Both the position numbers and the translations under genes were made by a program. A stretch of DNA of 64,000 nt from Apostichopus japonicus (taxonomy: Eukaryota > Echinodermata > Holothuroidea > Aspidochirotida > Stichopodidae), in the NCBI RefSeq assembly GCF_037975245.1, contig NC_092572.1:29249989-29313988 (forward strand). The letters run 5' to 3'. A model generated the notes under the pieces. That model saw only the letters and a program-made list of their open reading frames with translations. It did not search any database and was not told where the DNA came from. This document shows, in pieces, positions 1 through 11,188 of the stretch; the stretch's first letter is position 1; each line of letters starts with the position of its first letter.

Positions 1-899
1 ATCAGTGCACAGTTTAAACGCAGTTTTATGTGTTAATATGCATTACTTAGGCTATGATGCTTCAACATAGCAGTATGGCTAATGGCGTAACAAAGTAAGA
101 TGCACTTCTGATTGGAAATTCAAATAAAAATAACCCTATGACAAATAGCAAAGCAAACTGTCTTTGTAGTCGTTATGGTGCACCACCTACTTGATCACTG
201 TTATCATATACTGCAACCTCCAAATCTTTTTCGACCCCTCATCAACTGTGGTAAAAGTCAATAACAAGTTCTGCTTGGAGAGGCAGACTGAATTTTCAAT
301 CATTTCAAATAGGTATAGGCCTATGGTATTTATCCAACTTGCCACTCACAAAATTACAAGGATTCAGTGTTGGATTAATGTTGACCTACAATAATCATTG
401 GCCACTACCATTAGCACTGGGTTTTGTCTACCCATTATGACAAGGAACATACATAGTGTCCTTATATCCCTGTAGAATAGGTTTTCAATATTTCGACAAA
501 GTGGCCCTTTCACCTTCCCTATAGCATTATCGAGAGAGCTCGATAGCAAACATTGTGGGCATTTGTTGACTTTTAACTGTGGAAGAACAAATCCTTGTAA
601 ATATCAGATAATTATACAACAATCAATGAATGAGCTGGTCAACTGTAGTTTTCACCTGCCATGCTGAGCAAGTGAGTGGATTTTGCCAGAAATGATCCTT
701 AATTTTGCCTAATAGTAATTTACAAATAGTTGTAATCTTGCAAAGATATGTAACGATTACAAATGACTAGTAGATAATGCAACAAAACAAACCTTGACTT
801 GTTTTTCTCATCGATTGCTAAAGCCTGGGATATGTCCAAGTTTCAAGTTTTTAAAGACCCATGTAGTCGCTGATAACCCCCTGCAAACTCCTTGAATCT
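1..899. other. No gene seen
   Basis: AT-rich non-coding sequence. Only short open frames without splice support occur here. I see no recognisable repeat. Confidence 0.5.
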
Positions 900-974
900 T
901 TAAGCCACTGCAGGAAGGTTGTCATGAAGTGATGAAATGTCCTCTCCAGTTACTCTCTCAAACTCTCGTTGTAA
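900..974 (-). pseudogene. Exon of a SAMD3-like transposon-associated protein
   Basis: On the minus strand a clean acceptor (TTATTTCAG) opens a 25-codon frame that ends in TAA at 900-902. It contains the string LQREFERVTGEDI. This resembles the 'EF.RITG.D' motif of a large, multicopy protein family, often annotated as SAM-domain-containing protein 3-like in fish and marine invertebrates. Beyond the stop the same frame continues with RFKEFAGGYQRL, so the stop may be a nonsense mutation. The exon at 2309-2462 carries the part that normally comes just before this motif, so both are probably pieces of one decayed copy. The junction between them is not phase-compatible as read. The family assignment is by eye. 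Confidence 0.5.
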
Positions 975-999
975 CTGAAATAATATTAAAATGTTATGA

Positions 1000-1560
1000 A
1001 ATTCGCTCACACAGCATAATTGAAGTTGGTGGTGCACACGCCAACCAAATCATTAAACAAAATCAGAGTTATAGCAGTTTAACAAGTTGGTCCCTCCTCA
1101 AAAAATTGGGCCAGATAAAAGTTTGCGTGGTCCCAAAATATGTAATCCCAAAAACTTGGTTGCACATATATTTGCTCTCCCACCCCCCATATAAGTGAAG
1201 CTCTAGAAATGAGTGTAAAAATAGCCCTAAAAATATTGGTCTCCACAATTTTGGGCCTAAAGAGTGTGTCCCTAAATGCAGTTGAGGTGGATATAAAATT
1301 TGAGTCCCGAAGTTTGGGGCCCAGATTGTCTTAATGCAGTTAGGCTTACATGTAACAGCTATTAACCAACAACTGTATACCAAGTTTGGTTACAATCCGA
1401 CTTGAGGTTTCAGTGTTATTACAGTGTAAATATTTAACATTTGAACCCATCCCTCATTAATATTGATAAGGTCATTGCCAAACGCATTAGGGCACATCTT
1501 CTCATTTGAATACATCTACACAGCAAGTATGACAAATATCCATTACTCCATTGTGGAGTT
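1000..1560. other. Non-coding; no clear repeat
   Basis: The minus-strand frame at 1069-1383 has no splice context and no recognisable motif. I see nothing else supportable. Confidence 0.4.
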
Positions 1561-1645
1561 ATGACGGACCCAAGCAAGTGTCACAGACGTATACACACAC
1601 ACGCCAACCTGACTGCATATGTTCCTTTGCTTCCAGCATGGAACC
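1561..1645 (-). repeat. Solo end of the GGTTCCTTGCTT element
   Basis: The reverse complement matches the left end of the element at 41928-44955. Shared landmarks are the AAAGGAAC start, TATGCAGTCAGGTTGGCG, a GT-rich run, then CTGTGAC.CTTGCTTGGGT. Only the terminal part of about 85 bp is present, inverted relative to the large copy. It is a fragment or a deleted relative. Confidence 0.7.
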
Positions 1646-1649
1646 TAAA

Positions 1650-2300
1650 GGCTTTTCAGGACAGAACAAAACATTATGTTGCAGTGAGTCCTACATCAGT
1701 ATATTTCTTACCATATATTTCTGCTCGACACACTTTAAACAGGAAAACAAGGCTCTGTGATTCCTAGAACTGAATGTGCTATCACTCACCTGCGAAGACT
1801 ACAAAATGTCCCAGAGATACTTACAATATGGTGCCCCTTGGAATGACTCTGATTTTGGCTTTGAGTATCACAAATTACAATGCAACATTGCATATATTTT
1901 CTTTACCTAACTGACTTTTCATTTCTGCTCCAACCAAGAGTGTATTTTCCTCAATGTATAAAAGTGTAAAATACTGGGTTCATACCAGTTGTAATAATGA
2001 TGGCAGTGTTTGATGTTGGCCTCTGCTGTCAAGCAACATATATTATCAAGTTATTATTTTTATCATATTTTTATGAGAAGCACCTGACCATTTAAAAAAC
2101 AATAACCCCAAATGACCCGTATATGACCCTTGATCTCCCATTTGAAAACACCACTTATGGTTCAATGCCCAAAAATCTGTGTTCCAAAGCTTAATCAACA
2201 TTCCAAGTAGTATGAAAAAGAAATTTTGTTAACTCTAAACCTCAGATGACCTATGCCCCCCCCCCCATAAAATAGCCTTATATTTAAGAGAGGGTACAGC
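1650..2300. other. Non-coding
   Basis: AT-rich sequence with a short C-run near 2260. I see no gene or clear repeat. Confidence 0.4.
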
Positions 2301-2308
2301 AAGTTACC

Positions 2309-2462
2309 TCACTTTCTTCCAGTAAAGCTGGCTAGGAGTTCCTTAACTTCTGTCACAGACATTTTCCTTAAAATGATGGTTTTTCTTCGATGGTGATAAG
2401 TCATCAGTCCTTGAAGTTTCTTTTCATTTCTCTTTGTCTTTTTCATCTCTTGCAACTTCCAA
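2309..2462 (-). pseudogene. Exon of a SAMD3-like transposon-associated protein
   Basis: Minus strand: acceptor CCTAATTTCAG at 2463-2473, then a frame of about 50 codons open throughout, ending AAG TGA where the TGA overlaps a good donor (GAG/GTAACT). It is lysine- and arginine-rich. It contains MTYHHRRKTII followed by SVTEVKELLASF, which recalls the 'M..T...RR..I......FP.L' stretch preceding the EF.RITG motif in SAMD3-like multicopy proteins. The exon at 900-974 supplies that next motif on the same strand. Because the TGA overlaps the donor, this is either a terminal exon or a copy with an indel that broke the phase. The 1.3-kb gap to the next exon would be an intron. Confidence 0.5.
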
Positions 2463-2474
2463 CTGAAATTAGGA

Positions 2475-3638
2475 AAATCAACTTCCCGTATACTGGAAGT
2501 TATAAAACTTTATATTTAAGCTCAACGTGTAAAACCTCTAAGTAACTGAAAATTGTAGAAAGTCGGACCTCAGTCATGACATTCCTAGAGACAAACTATA
2601 TCACCATACTCCACATTGACATAACTGCATGAGTTCCCTAATACTAAACCAGACACAAATCAGACGATATTCCGGTTCCAAATGGAATTTTTCAATTGTT
2701 TTACTAATGGGGAATGTGAATAACTATCATATATATCACTCTCCTAGCTGAAATGCTAAACAAATATAAATACTTGCACACCACCAATATATGCATTTAT
2801 AAACAATACGGGCAAAATTATGCTTATGGCTGCAAATATACAGTGTTGATATTTTATTTTTGTCTAAATTAATTCATGCTCATCACTCCTATTCATGGGA
2901 CCTGCAGTAGAATCAATATGGATCATCCAGTCAGTTCCCATGATCTACCAATAATGATATAAATCCAACACGTAATAAGATACTAATGCTACCACTCATG
3001 AATAATTAATGTGAAGATATCAGTTCCTGCTGTATATAAACACCCGCAAACTGTCATATATTTGCACCAAATACAAAGGCAACTCATGCTGACAGTTGAA
3101 AGATATTGCGATTGAAAGAATTTTACCTGAAGCCCGCCCACATTGATATTCATGTTGAATGCGCCAAAAACAACAGGGATCGTCTACTGACCACGAACAT
3201 ATATTAAACGTGATATCAATTCAACACTTAGTTCTTGAGATATCATGTCCACAAGCTCATGGTACACACACATAATTACACGCATCGGAACCAAAAGTTC
3301 GTCATTTACCAAGCATAATGTTCATCAAAGTTTTATGTTACTTAAGTCTCATGATCTTGATATCACATATAAATAACATCCAGTGCTTGCTTGAAAGTAA
3401 TGATAGCATACAATGTAGTGTTTTTGTTGCTGATATATTTGTTCTAACATACTACAATTCTATCTTACGTACCTATGTGATTACTTTTTCACCCCATGGT
3501 TCTTTACAATATAAGTTCTTTTTATTTAAGGATGTCAGAAACAGGACTGGGCCTATATGTAGTTCTTGCAAAGAAATTACAAAACAGAAGAGACATTTTG
3601 TTGCTAGTTTTAGGGTTTGTAATTTGTAGAATTGAGAG
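2475..3638. other. Non-coding
   Basis: AT-rich intergenic or intronic DNA. The plus frame at 3318-3629 has no recognisable motif and runs up to the SINE. Nothing else is supportable. Confidence 0.35.
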
Positions 3639-3930
3639 GGAACATACAGTAGCTCAGTAATAAGAGCACTTGAGTATGGTGTGGGAGGTAGTGAGTTTGA
3701 ATCATGGCTTAGGTGGTAGGGCGTTCTGTGTAATGTTAGCGTACCAAAAGTATTGAACACGTTATGACAGTCTCTTTGCGTATGAGAAAACTTTTCTAAG
3801 GCCTTCCTCTTTGCTAAGTATTATAACTATTATGTTGTTTTGTATATAATTTCCGTTTTCTCTGTTTTGCTCTGTTCTTCATTGTAAAGTGCTTTGAGAT
3901 ATGCTATATGTGAAGCACTATATATTAATG
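3639..3930 (+). repeat. tRNA-derived SINE, about 290 bp
   Basis: The 5' part is tRNA-like. An A-box-like AGCTCAGTAATAAGAG (3651-3666) is followed after 26 bp by a B-box-like GAGTTTGAATC (3693-3703). The 3' end is the LINE-type tail GTAAAGTGCTTTGAGATATG, with GAAGCACTATATA shortly after, at about 3884-3925. This layout of RNA polymerase III promoter head and LINE-derived tail is that of a SINE. It is not a tRNA gene: the cloverleaf is incomplete. It was probably mobilised in trans by a LINE with a similar tail. The B box departs from GGTTCGAATCC, so the copy is aged. Confidence 0.75.
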
Positions 3931-4765
3931 TGTATTAATTACTTTTACATGAATTCCCTTATTGTTGCTAGCAAAGATGATTTAACTAAGTTTCATCACA
4001 TTCTATCATACATACAGAAGGAGTAAGAGACTAGGAAACATTTGGGTAATTAAGGAAATATGACTTTTCACTTTTTCTCCAAGTAAAAGCTGAAAAATGA
4101 AAGATGTACGAGTGAATTCAACCCTTTTACGTTGAAATGTGGTCTGTTAACCAAGGCCTGGTTTTTGCATTGTATAAGTACATGAAAAGTATGACATTTG
4201 AAATATGTTGCGTATTTTCTCATTTATTTGCATGTAACATTTCTTATTTGTAAAATTCTGTAAATATACATTTATTCAGAAATGCAGGATACATAGCCAT
4301 TTACATGGAATAATTTAACACAACAGTGTTACCTTGTTAATTCATAGTAAAACGAGCAGACATAAACATTTTATCTCTATTCTGGTGGATTAGATGTCTT
4401 AAAAGAGTTTGCTGTTACAGATACTAACAAATTAAGCAATTTAGCCATAACATTCACTGAATTTTGAATAAACCATCACTTACTAACAAAAGCAAAGATT
4501 TTTATCAATCAAGTTGACAAAACATAGCAAAAATTTAATATATGATTATTTTTGGTATGATTTTCCCAAAGCGAACATAAAATACAAGTATTTTTTGATA
4601 AATAGTCATTTTGGGGCAAAATGGATATATTGTACAATTTTTTTGTATCTTTGGGGCGTTCCAATACACCCCAACCAGTTAAGTGTAGCAATACACCTCT
4701 ACTTGTAATAAGTTCTATCAGTCTCCAGTCCAGGATCCCTTCATCCAATGTAAAATAACCTCATC
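3931..4765. other. Non-coding; degenerate satellite-core relative at about 4644-4664
   Basis: Mostly AT-rich with no gene. On the reverse strand GGGGTGTATTGGAACGCCCC lies at about 4644-4664. It differs at two positions from the core of the satellite at 46.3-48.4 kb, and an ACTGGTTGG string beside it recalls the satellite flank. Confidence 0.4.
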
Positions 4766-4768
4766 CTT

Positions 4769-5123
4769 TTAAATTTTAGTGACTTCTCCAAAGTATGGTC
4801 GTGTGCTTGAATCAATGAGGTTTACGGCTGCTATATTCCCAACTTGAATATAGTCAGATACTTCAATAACTTCTTTAGCAAAGTTATAACATTTATATAT
4901 ATCACCACTCTGAAGATCTTCAACTCTAAAAGCAAGGAGCAGAAGGGCAGAAGGACAGAAGATAGCGGTTCTTATTCTCCCTGTAACAATTATCCATTTG
5001 CAAAAACAGATCCTTCCCAAGAGTATCCTTGTGCTTCACTAGTGTCCACAAATTGCATGTAATGGTCATGTTTGAATCATGTTGGATATGCTTCAGATCA
5101 GTCATAACATATATGCAAACTTG
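4769..5123 (-). pseudogene. DUF7869-like transposase, catalytic-region relic
   Basis: Minus strand, two overlapping frames. Frame one (5123 to 4926) reads up to LFLQMDNCYRENKNRYLL, the 'LQ.DNC.RENKN' motif typical of a transposase-like protein family abundant in invertebrates (DUF7869-like, named from memory). It ends in TAG. Frame two (5020 to 4769) ends with DYIQVGNIAAVNL and PYFGEVTKI, which resembles the 'VGd.vav...fpGkV..I' C-terminal part. The middle of the domain, where a histidine- and aspartate-rich 'VGHTHEDID' block is expected, is missing. So the relic carries a frameshift and an internal deletion. The matching N-terminal half lies upstream on the same strand at 9707-10685, in the order expected of a single old element later split by insertions. 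Confidence 0.65.
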
Positions 5124-6180
5124 TCACATGGACCTTTAGTGTGAATTAGGACACCTGAAAAGAAAGAGAAGAATGAATATATACTACTTCATTGACATGT
5201 ATGATAAAGAGGTTGTTATTACTTGTTTTCTGCTATTAAATAAAGTTTGATAATTAACCTACTATGTGCTTTAACAAACAAAACAAAACAGTCACATAAT
5301 ATTTGATGGATACTAAGGCCATAATCTTTATCAGAACAACAAAATAAAGAACAGAATTGATTTGACCTCAACCAAAACAATAGGAACACTAGACTTCTTG
5401 TAACCTTAGGTGTCCATCCTTATACTATTTATGAAGATAATCAAGCTTCCCCTCTTGAGACATTGTGTTGTAAAACAAGGCATCATACAAACAAACACCC
5501 TGTATAAACACCCACACACACATACTGCTCACGCACATACATACTGTACTATACACCAACATGACATTACAATTTCATACTGTAGGATTACAATTTCTCG
5601 GAAACCAGAAAACGTGATGTTTACACTTATAATGACATAAACACTTTCCGTCTTGTGCACTCTTAGGTCACTTCACAATACCATGGAGGTAAAACAGACC
5701 TCCATGATAATATAGTACTGACCTGTTATGTGGATGTGGATGTTTTACATCCTTTTCACTCTTGACAAAATGTGGCAGATCAGTCTTTGATTGGTCCATT
5801 CCATCGACTATAAGGGTATTCAGTTCCAAAGAAACCTGGCACGCCTTAGTGCGGGCAAGATGTTACTGCTCTCCTTTTGACCTAGTAATAATAGAACATA
5901 TTATGATACAATATAAACTCTTAACTGATACAGGGTTTACGATATCAGATAAGAAATATTGATTTGAGTTTTGATCCAATATCATTTGAGAAATAATGTA
6001 AATGATATATGGGTCAATCCATGCCAAATCAACAGATTTTTGGGTCGATTCCACGTCGACCCTCTTAGAATCGCCTGGAACTGATATGGTGTCCTGCCAT
6101 ATGTCTCAAAGGATGAAATTGGGCACAAAAAAAATTGAAACTTTTTCGTTGCTAGGTTACGACCCCGCCTAGCAACCAAA
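5124..6180. other. Non-coding; palindrome at 5682-5706 and a repeat at about 6000-6180
   Basis: A hairpin, CATGGAGGT - 7 bases - ACCTCCATG, lies at 5682-5706. The segment about 6000-6180 (from GGGTCAATCCATGCC to CGCCTAGCAACC) looks like a repeat and is cut by the TTAA element starting at 6181. No gene is seen. Confidence 0.4.
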
Positions 6181-7411
6181 TTAAAGTGGCTCATGAGAGT
6201 TACATCAGCCCTACAGAAACATGCTTGCGAGGGCAAACAGTGGTAACATTGTATCTTCATTCAAGGAGACCATGTAAAACAACATTAGAAACTATTGAAA
6301 TGTTATTTATTAAAAGGGTTCTGTCTAGTACTCTTTGACTCCCTCTCACCCCCCCCCCCCCCAGCACCCTCCCCATAGTGCACTATGCAGATTTGTATGC
6401 ATATGTGACTGAATTTTAATACTGCAAAGAGACTGCATAAACATGCATTCAAGGTATACTGAATTACTGTATTTGGTAAGGTAATCTTCTGCTTCAAATT
6501 GTCTGTATGCATGTAACTCACCCCCTCCCACCCACATCCTCTACCCAACCCTATATCAGATTAGAATATGAATATGAATATGAATATGAACAGTGTTATT
6601 TTTACACCAAGCACTAAATAAATACACACTGTCCACAATCATGTACAGTACACACTGTGTACTGGTCATTCCATTCAATACTGTGCATATTTCAATATCA
6701 TTTTAAATATTTGCAATTTAGTGTATGCTTTTGCTAATTCAATAATTAAAAGACTTTCAATAATTTAAAAAGAATGTTTAACCAGTACATAAATGTGCAG
6801 TGTGTACTGTACATGTTTTTGGACAGTGTTTATTTAATAGTAATTGGTGTAGAACAACACTGTACTGAACATGTACACACATATACAGTATAGTGCATAG
6901 TGCATATTTCAATGTCTTTTTAAATATTTGCAATGTAGTGTATAATTCTTTTGCTAATTCAATAAATTAAAAGACTTTCAATAATTTAAAAGGAATGTTT
7001 AACCAGTAAATACATGTACAGTGTGTATACTGTTCATTATTTTGGACAGTGTGTATTTAATAGTACTTGGTGTAAAATAACACTGTACTGAACATGTACA
7101 CACATATATAGTGCACACTGTGGACCATACCAATAATTCAGTATACCTTGAATGCATGTTTATGCAGTCTCTTTGCAGTAGAAGTCAGTCACATACTGTA
7201 TGCATGTATACAAATATGCATAGTGCACTATGGGGAGGGTGTTAGGGGGGGTGGGAGCCAAAGAGTATTAGACAGAACCCTTTTAATACATTTCAATAGT
7301 TTTTAATGTTGTTAGCATGATCTCCTTGAATGAAGATATAATGTTACCACTGTTTGCCCTCGCAAGCATGTTTCTGTAGGGCTGATATAACTCTCATATA
7401 TGCCACTTTAA
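6181..7411. mobile_element. TTAA-flanked DNA element with long terminal inverted repeats
   Basis: The ends are TTAA-AGTGGC (6181-6190) and GCCACT-TTAA (7402-7411). The inverted arms are long: about 6185-6470 matches the reverse complement of about 7140-7407, with shared landmarks such as CATGCTTGCGAGGGCAAACAG and ATAGTGCACTATG. The arms have diverged and a C-run (6349-6362) sits in one. Between them lie two direct copies of a segment of about 218 bp (about 6683-6890 and 6901-7110). No coding frame exists, so the element is non-autonomous. A TTAA target duplication is known for piggyBac and Kolobok elements; which one applies cannot be told here. Confidence 0.8.
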
Positions 7412-9706
7412 GCTGCCCTCCAGAGCATTAATAACTTATATAAAATATTTTTAGCACATTCTTTGCATCATAACTATACATATCTTACTAGTTTGTATTG
7501 AAAACCAAAAATAAAACTTTTAATTGTGACCAAATTTGACCTTGAAATGCCCAAAATAGCCCAAAATATTTGTAAAATGTGATGTTTGAGGGTGCTGTTC
7601 ACAGACATCGTTCGGCATATGACCCTGGAAATGCAGTTTATTGGTAGCCCTTATGCTAGTGGACCACCCTCTTAATTGTTAAGCACCTGTATGCTAATGC
7701 TAAGAAGTTGTTGTCATTTGAATTACTCAAATCAGCTTGTGCAAGCATTTTCATACATATGAACGAGGTGATTTTCGCAATTTTCGAGTCATAAATTTGA
7801 GTAGATAACACAAAATACACAACGTTTTTACTTGAGTTTCTAAAAATAGGAACAATACGCTCCTGAAAAAATGGTATTAAAAAAAATTGAAATATACCCA
7901 CAGGCCCAAAATGGACCCCCAATTAGGGCCAGAAGTGAGATTTCTTAAGTTTGAGGGCGCTGTTCATAAAACGTACCACCCGCTTGACTTTTTTTTTGCA
8001 CTTTTCCCGTACAACTACTACTGGGCAAGGATCCTATGGAAAGTAAAACTCAAACATGCCTTTGCTTGTGAATATAGAGCACACTCAAGGTAGGGCCAGA
8101 AAAGACCCAGGCTATCTCATTTTCTGCCATTTTAGTTACTTGTTACGAAAAATTGAGACCAATCCAATGACCTTTCTCTGAACTTTAGGGTTTATCATCT
8201 TAGTTAGGGCTACTATATCCAATTTGTAGTTCAAGAAAGTTTTTGAAAGAGATAAGAGATAAGAGATAACTAGGAGCATCACTGACACACCCACACATAT
8301 AGAGGACTTGAAGGAATAGATAGTCTTTCTATTGCTTTTGACTTCTGCAAGGATTCAAAAAGGAAAGCAGACATCAACTTTTAACTCTAAATTAGTAAAA
8401 TATTTTGACTCACTTAAGATGATTAAGATGAACTTCTTGCAATTGTCGGCATTCTTCATTTTTCTTTCCACTCCTCGTTCTTTCCGCTACCTCTTTCAAG
8501 TACCACCCACAGTAAACTCAGTCGTCTAGAAAAATATAATGTTGAAATACTTTAATTAAGCATTTAAAGTATAAGTTTTACTTCACACAATGGTGTAAAA
8601 TTGAACTGCTTAACCTAATCAAGAAAAAGTTATGTAGTGATTAGTGATAGAGTTTTATTGTGTCAATTTGAACCATGTTGTTTTTATGAATACCCATAGA
8701 ATAATGCAATGAGCATGTTGAATTTTGTTACTAATTATAACTGAAGTTAAGCATTCTTTTAGGTACTTTAGAGAATTCCTTTAAAGGAGTATAGGGTGTT
8801 AAGAGTTGCTATTGAGAAAAGAACAAGTAAAGCTGTACAACATCTTCTCATGTTATTTATTAGACCAATTGATAGGGATGTTTGGAAATAAGACCCTAAT
8901 CATTTTCCCGGACAGTTGAGGTAAATGTCCTCAAAGGTGGAAATTAAAACAATTAAAGAAGTTTGACCAAAGGTAAGCATATTTTAATTTCTGGCATATT
9001 TGGGGGAACTTTCTGAAAATGTCACTATCTAAGGGAGTTGTTCATTGACATTTCAGCAGAAAGCACTTTTACTCCTGATTTGAGTGGAGGTTGCAATCAA
9101 ACTTATGTAACATGTTCTTTAGAACTTCTTTAAATCAAAATTTTTGACAATAATTCTAATGTTTTTTAAGGAATGATAATGCAGCTTTAGTGGCACACTA
9201 GCTGTGAGGTGTATTCTCTCCAGTATGTACAGTACAGTCTTTGTGCTTGCTGAAGCTGAAGCTAACAATAGAGACACATGAATTTTTCTGAAGAAATGTT
9301 TAATGGACTGCACATGTAGTTAACTAAACAGATTAAATGTCACTGGATTGTATGAAGTTAAAGCCTCCATAGTCAGCAAAGATAAAAGGATGCAATGCCT
9401 GTGGTTTTGACACCCCAGGCTAAAACCCACCAATTGTGATTGATCAGCAGACCATGTACAGTACTTGAAAGTTATCATTTGTAATGTACACAGCTATTGC
9501 TTGTGTGAAATTGAATTTTGGCAAAACAGTCTTACAACAGCACTTTCGACCTCACAAGTTTCAGTATACTTTATCAATGTCTTCATGCTAGTTAATCAAT
9601 TTAAAGCTACTAGCTATGAGGAATTTGAAATTTTATTCCCCTTTTCCCATGCAATGTATGCAACAATAACTGTCATAAATCCATGCACATTCACAAGATA
9701 AAATAA
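7412..9706. other. Non-coding
   Basis: Two short related strings (TTTGAGGGTGCTGTTCA at about 7586 and TTTGAGGGCGCTGTTCA at about 7950) hint at an old repeat flanking the TTAA element. A GAGATAA microsatellite lies near 8248-8270. No exon could be supported. Confidence 0.35.
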
Positions 9707-10685
9707 TTAGGAATCTTGAACTCTTCTAAAGATTTCCATAAAGTATTCCTTGGAAATGATGCTTTGTTCACCAATGCCAATTTCTATCATTTCCTTATTC
9801 ATGCGTGCATGGAGAGAAGTCTTTGTGTATGACACTGGAAGGTGCACTTCTGTTTTGTGGGGCATGTAATCTCCAATATGTTCAAATAAACACCTCATCC
9901 AAGCTAGTGCAAATGGAGTTTTTGTTCTCATCCTTTTCTTGCCTTTATTGCCATGAATTGCATTTTTCTTGCCAACTTGAAATTATTTCAGACAATCTTT
10001 GAATAACTTGCTACTAATACCAAAGAACATACAAAATGCTTTCTCACATACAATCTTCCCACAAATTACATAAATAGAACAAGATTTGTCCCAGGTGTGA
10101 CATGATCTTTCCTGATGAATCCAAATCTTGTCCAGAGTGAATTGCTTTAGCTCAGTTTCCCTCACTTCACTAACCTCTAGAAAAGACTGTTCTAGGTCAT
10201 CGTAAGAAAGCGATTTGATACAGCTACCATTACAGCAATCAGATTGGAACATAGGCAGTGGATCAAATGCTTGATTGCGTCTCCTTCGTTTTTTCTCACT
10301 CCTGGTGAATAAAAAAGGTTTTGATCACATGAAGAAATTGATGCAGAAAAATCTCTGGCAATACCAAAGCTACTGCTACTACTTCCATTTGAACTTATGT
10401 CAAGGTACAACTGCAGTGAATCATTTGTTGTATCTGGAGAAATAGTACTGATGTTGTGACTCACAGTGACTGCCCCATTCAAACGACAGTGAAAGTTTTG
10501 TTTTAGTATGATTATTTAAAGTTGGTTCCTCTTCCAAATTTTCCATTTCATTATCCATGCTCACGTTCCTTTTAAGTGTATTAGGTAGGGATGTATTTCC
10601 CTTGCTTTTGTGTGGAGATGAGAAAAGAGTTGGCTCAATGTCCAATTTGTCAGGATCATCCTCTTTACATTCTGACAGAAAACTG
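9707..10685 (-). pseudogene. DUF7869-like transposase, N-terminal half
   Basis: Minus strand. The first part (about 10685-10421) is acidic and serine-rich, starting after an acceptor with SECKEDDPDKLDIEPT. The second (10301 to 9707, acceptor TTATTCACCAG) holds a basic run, a CCNGSC cysteine pair, then GKIVCEKAFCMFFGIS, resembling the 'VC..aFl..hGIs' signature of DUF7869-like proteins. The sequence then continues HGNKGKKR and ALAWMRCLFEHIGDYMP...VHLP, also typical. An in-frame TAA sits at 9983-9985, and at least two frameshifts separate the acidic, serine-rich and cysteine parts. It ends at 9707 before the catalytic domain, which appears at 4769-5123 on the same strand. The protein is dead in this copy. 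Confidence 0.65.
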
Positions 10686-10807
10686 GTAATTTGTTAAAAT
10701 TTGTTAGGTTTCCTTCACACATTTTGTTTCCCATTAAAGTGGAGCACAATGACAAATGAGCACAACTAAATCTTCATTTACTCAGCTGCACACCACAATA
10801 ACATGAG

Positions 10808-10836
10808 CCAGGGAGCTGCTACTAGCAGCTCCCTGG
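10808..10836. repeat. CCAGGGAGCTGCT palindrome
   Basis: Perfect 13-bp arms (10808-10820 and 10824-10836) around a 3-base centre. The same CCAGGGAG.TG core recurs near 12198, 29397 and 29991. Confidence 0.85.
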
Positions 10837-10999
10837 TGAAACAGTATCCAAAGCCTGCATTGAAAGAGTAAGTCCTCAGAGCATGACCACTGCTCAACAG
10901 TTTTACTCCCTTTCTGTGGTTAACCCTGCTTTTGAAGACTGTATATATTCACTGTTGGTTGCTGCAGTATAGACTGCCTTACACTGTGATATGAACTGG

Positions 11000-11188
11000 C
11001 TAGGTGTCATATGATCCTTTATTGACACACTGTTTGACCACAACCAAAGGGACAAAGTTTTCAGGTTTTATTTCCACAATGGAGTTGCAATCAGGCAAGA
11101 CAATATTGTTGTGATTGATTGCTTCTGAGGTTAGTACTTTATGCAGACTGTGTAGCCCTGTTAAGAAATCTTGCACATCTGAGAGGTA
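11000..11188 (-). CDS. Spliced terminal exon, unknown (probably transposon-derived)
   Basis: Minus strand: acceptor CCACATACAG, then 62 codons open to TAG at 11000-11002. The protein reads like real coding sequence (LSDVQDFLTGLHSLHKVL, then IVEIKPENFVPLVVVKQ) with balanced composition and no low-complexity stretch. No start codon is present, so it needs an upstream exon. A possible one is the segment about 11657-11905, which ends in a strong donor (TTAG/GTAAGT), but its frames do not join cleanly. I do not recognise the family. Its position just upstream of the DUF7869-like relic on the same strand suggests it may belong to the same old element. Confidence 0.45.
   Translation of the reverse strand, partial: YLSDVQDFLTGLHSLHKVLTSEAINHNNIVLPDCNSIVEIKPENFVPLVVVKQCVNKGSYDT

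Noticed and set aside
3128-3154. First exon MNINVGGLQ on the minus strand with donor CAG/GTAAAA
   Set aside because: Only nine codons; the phase does not fit the next candidate exon at 2462.
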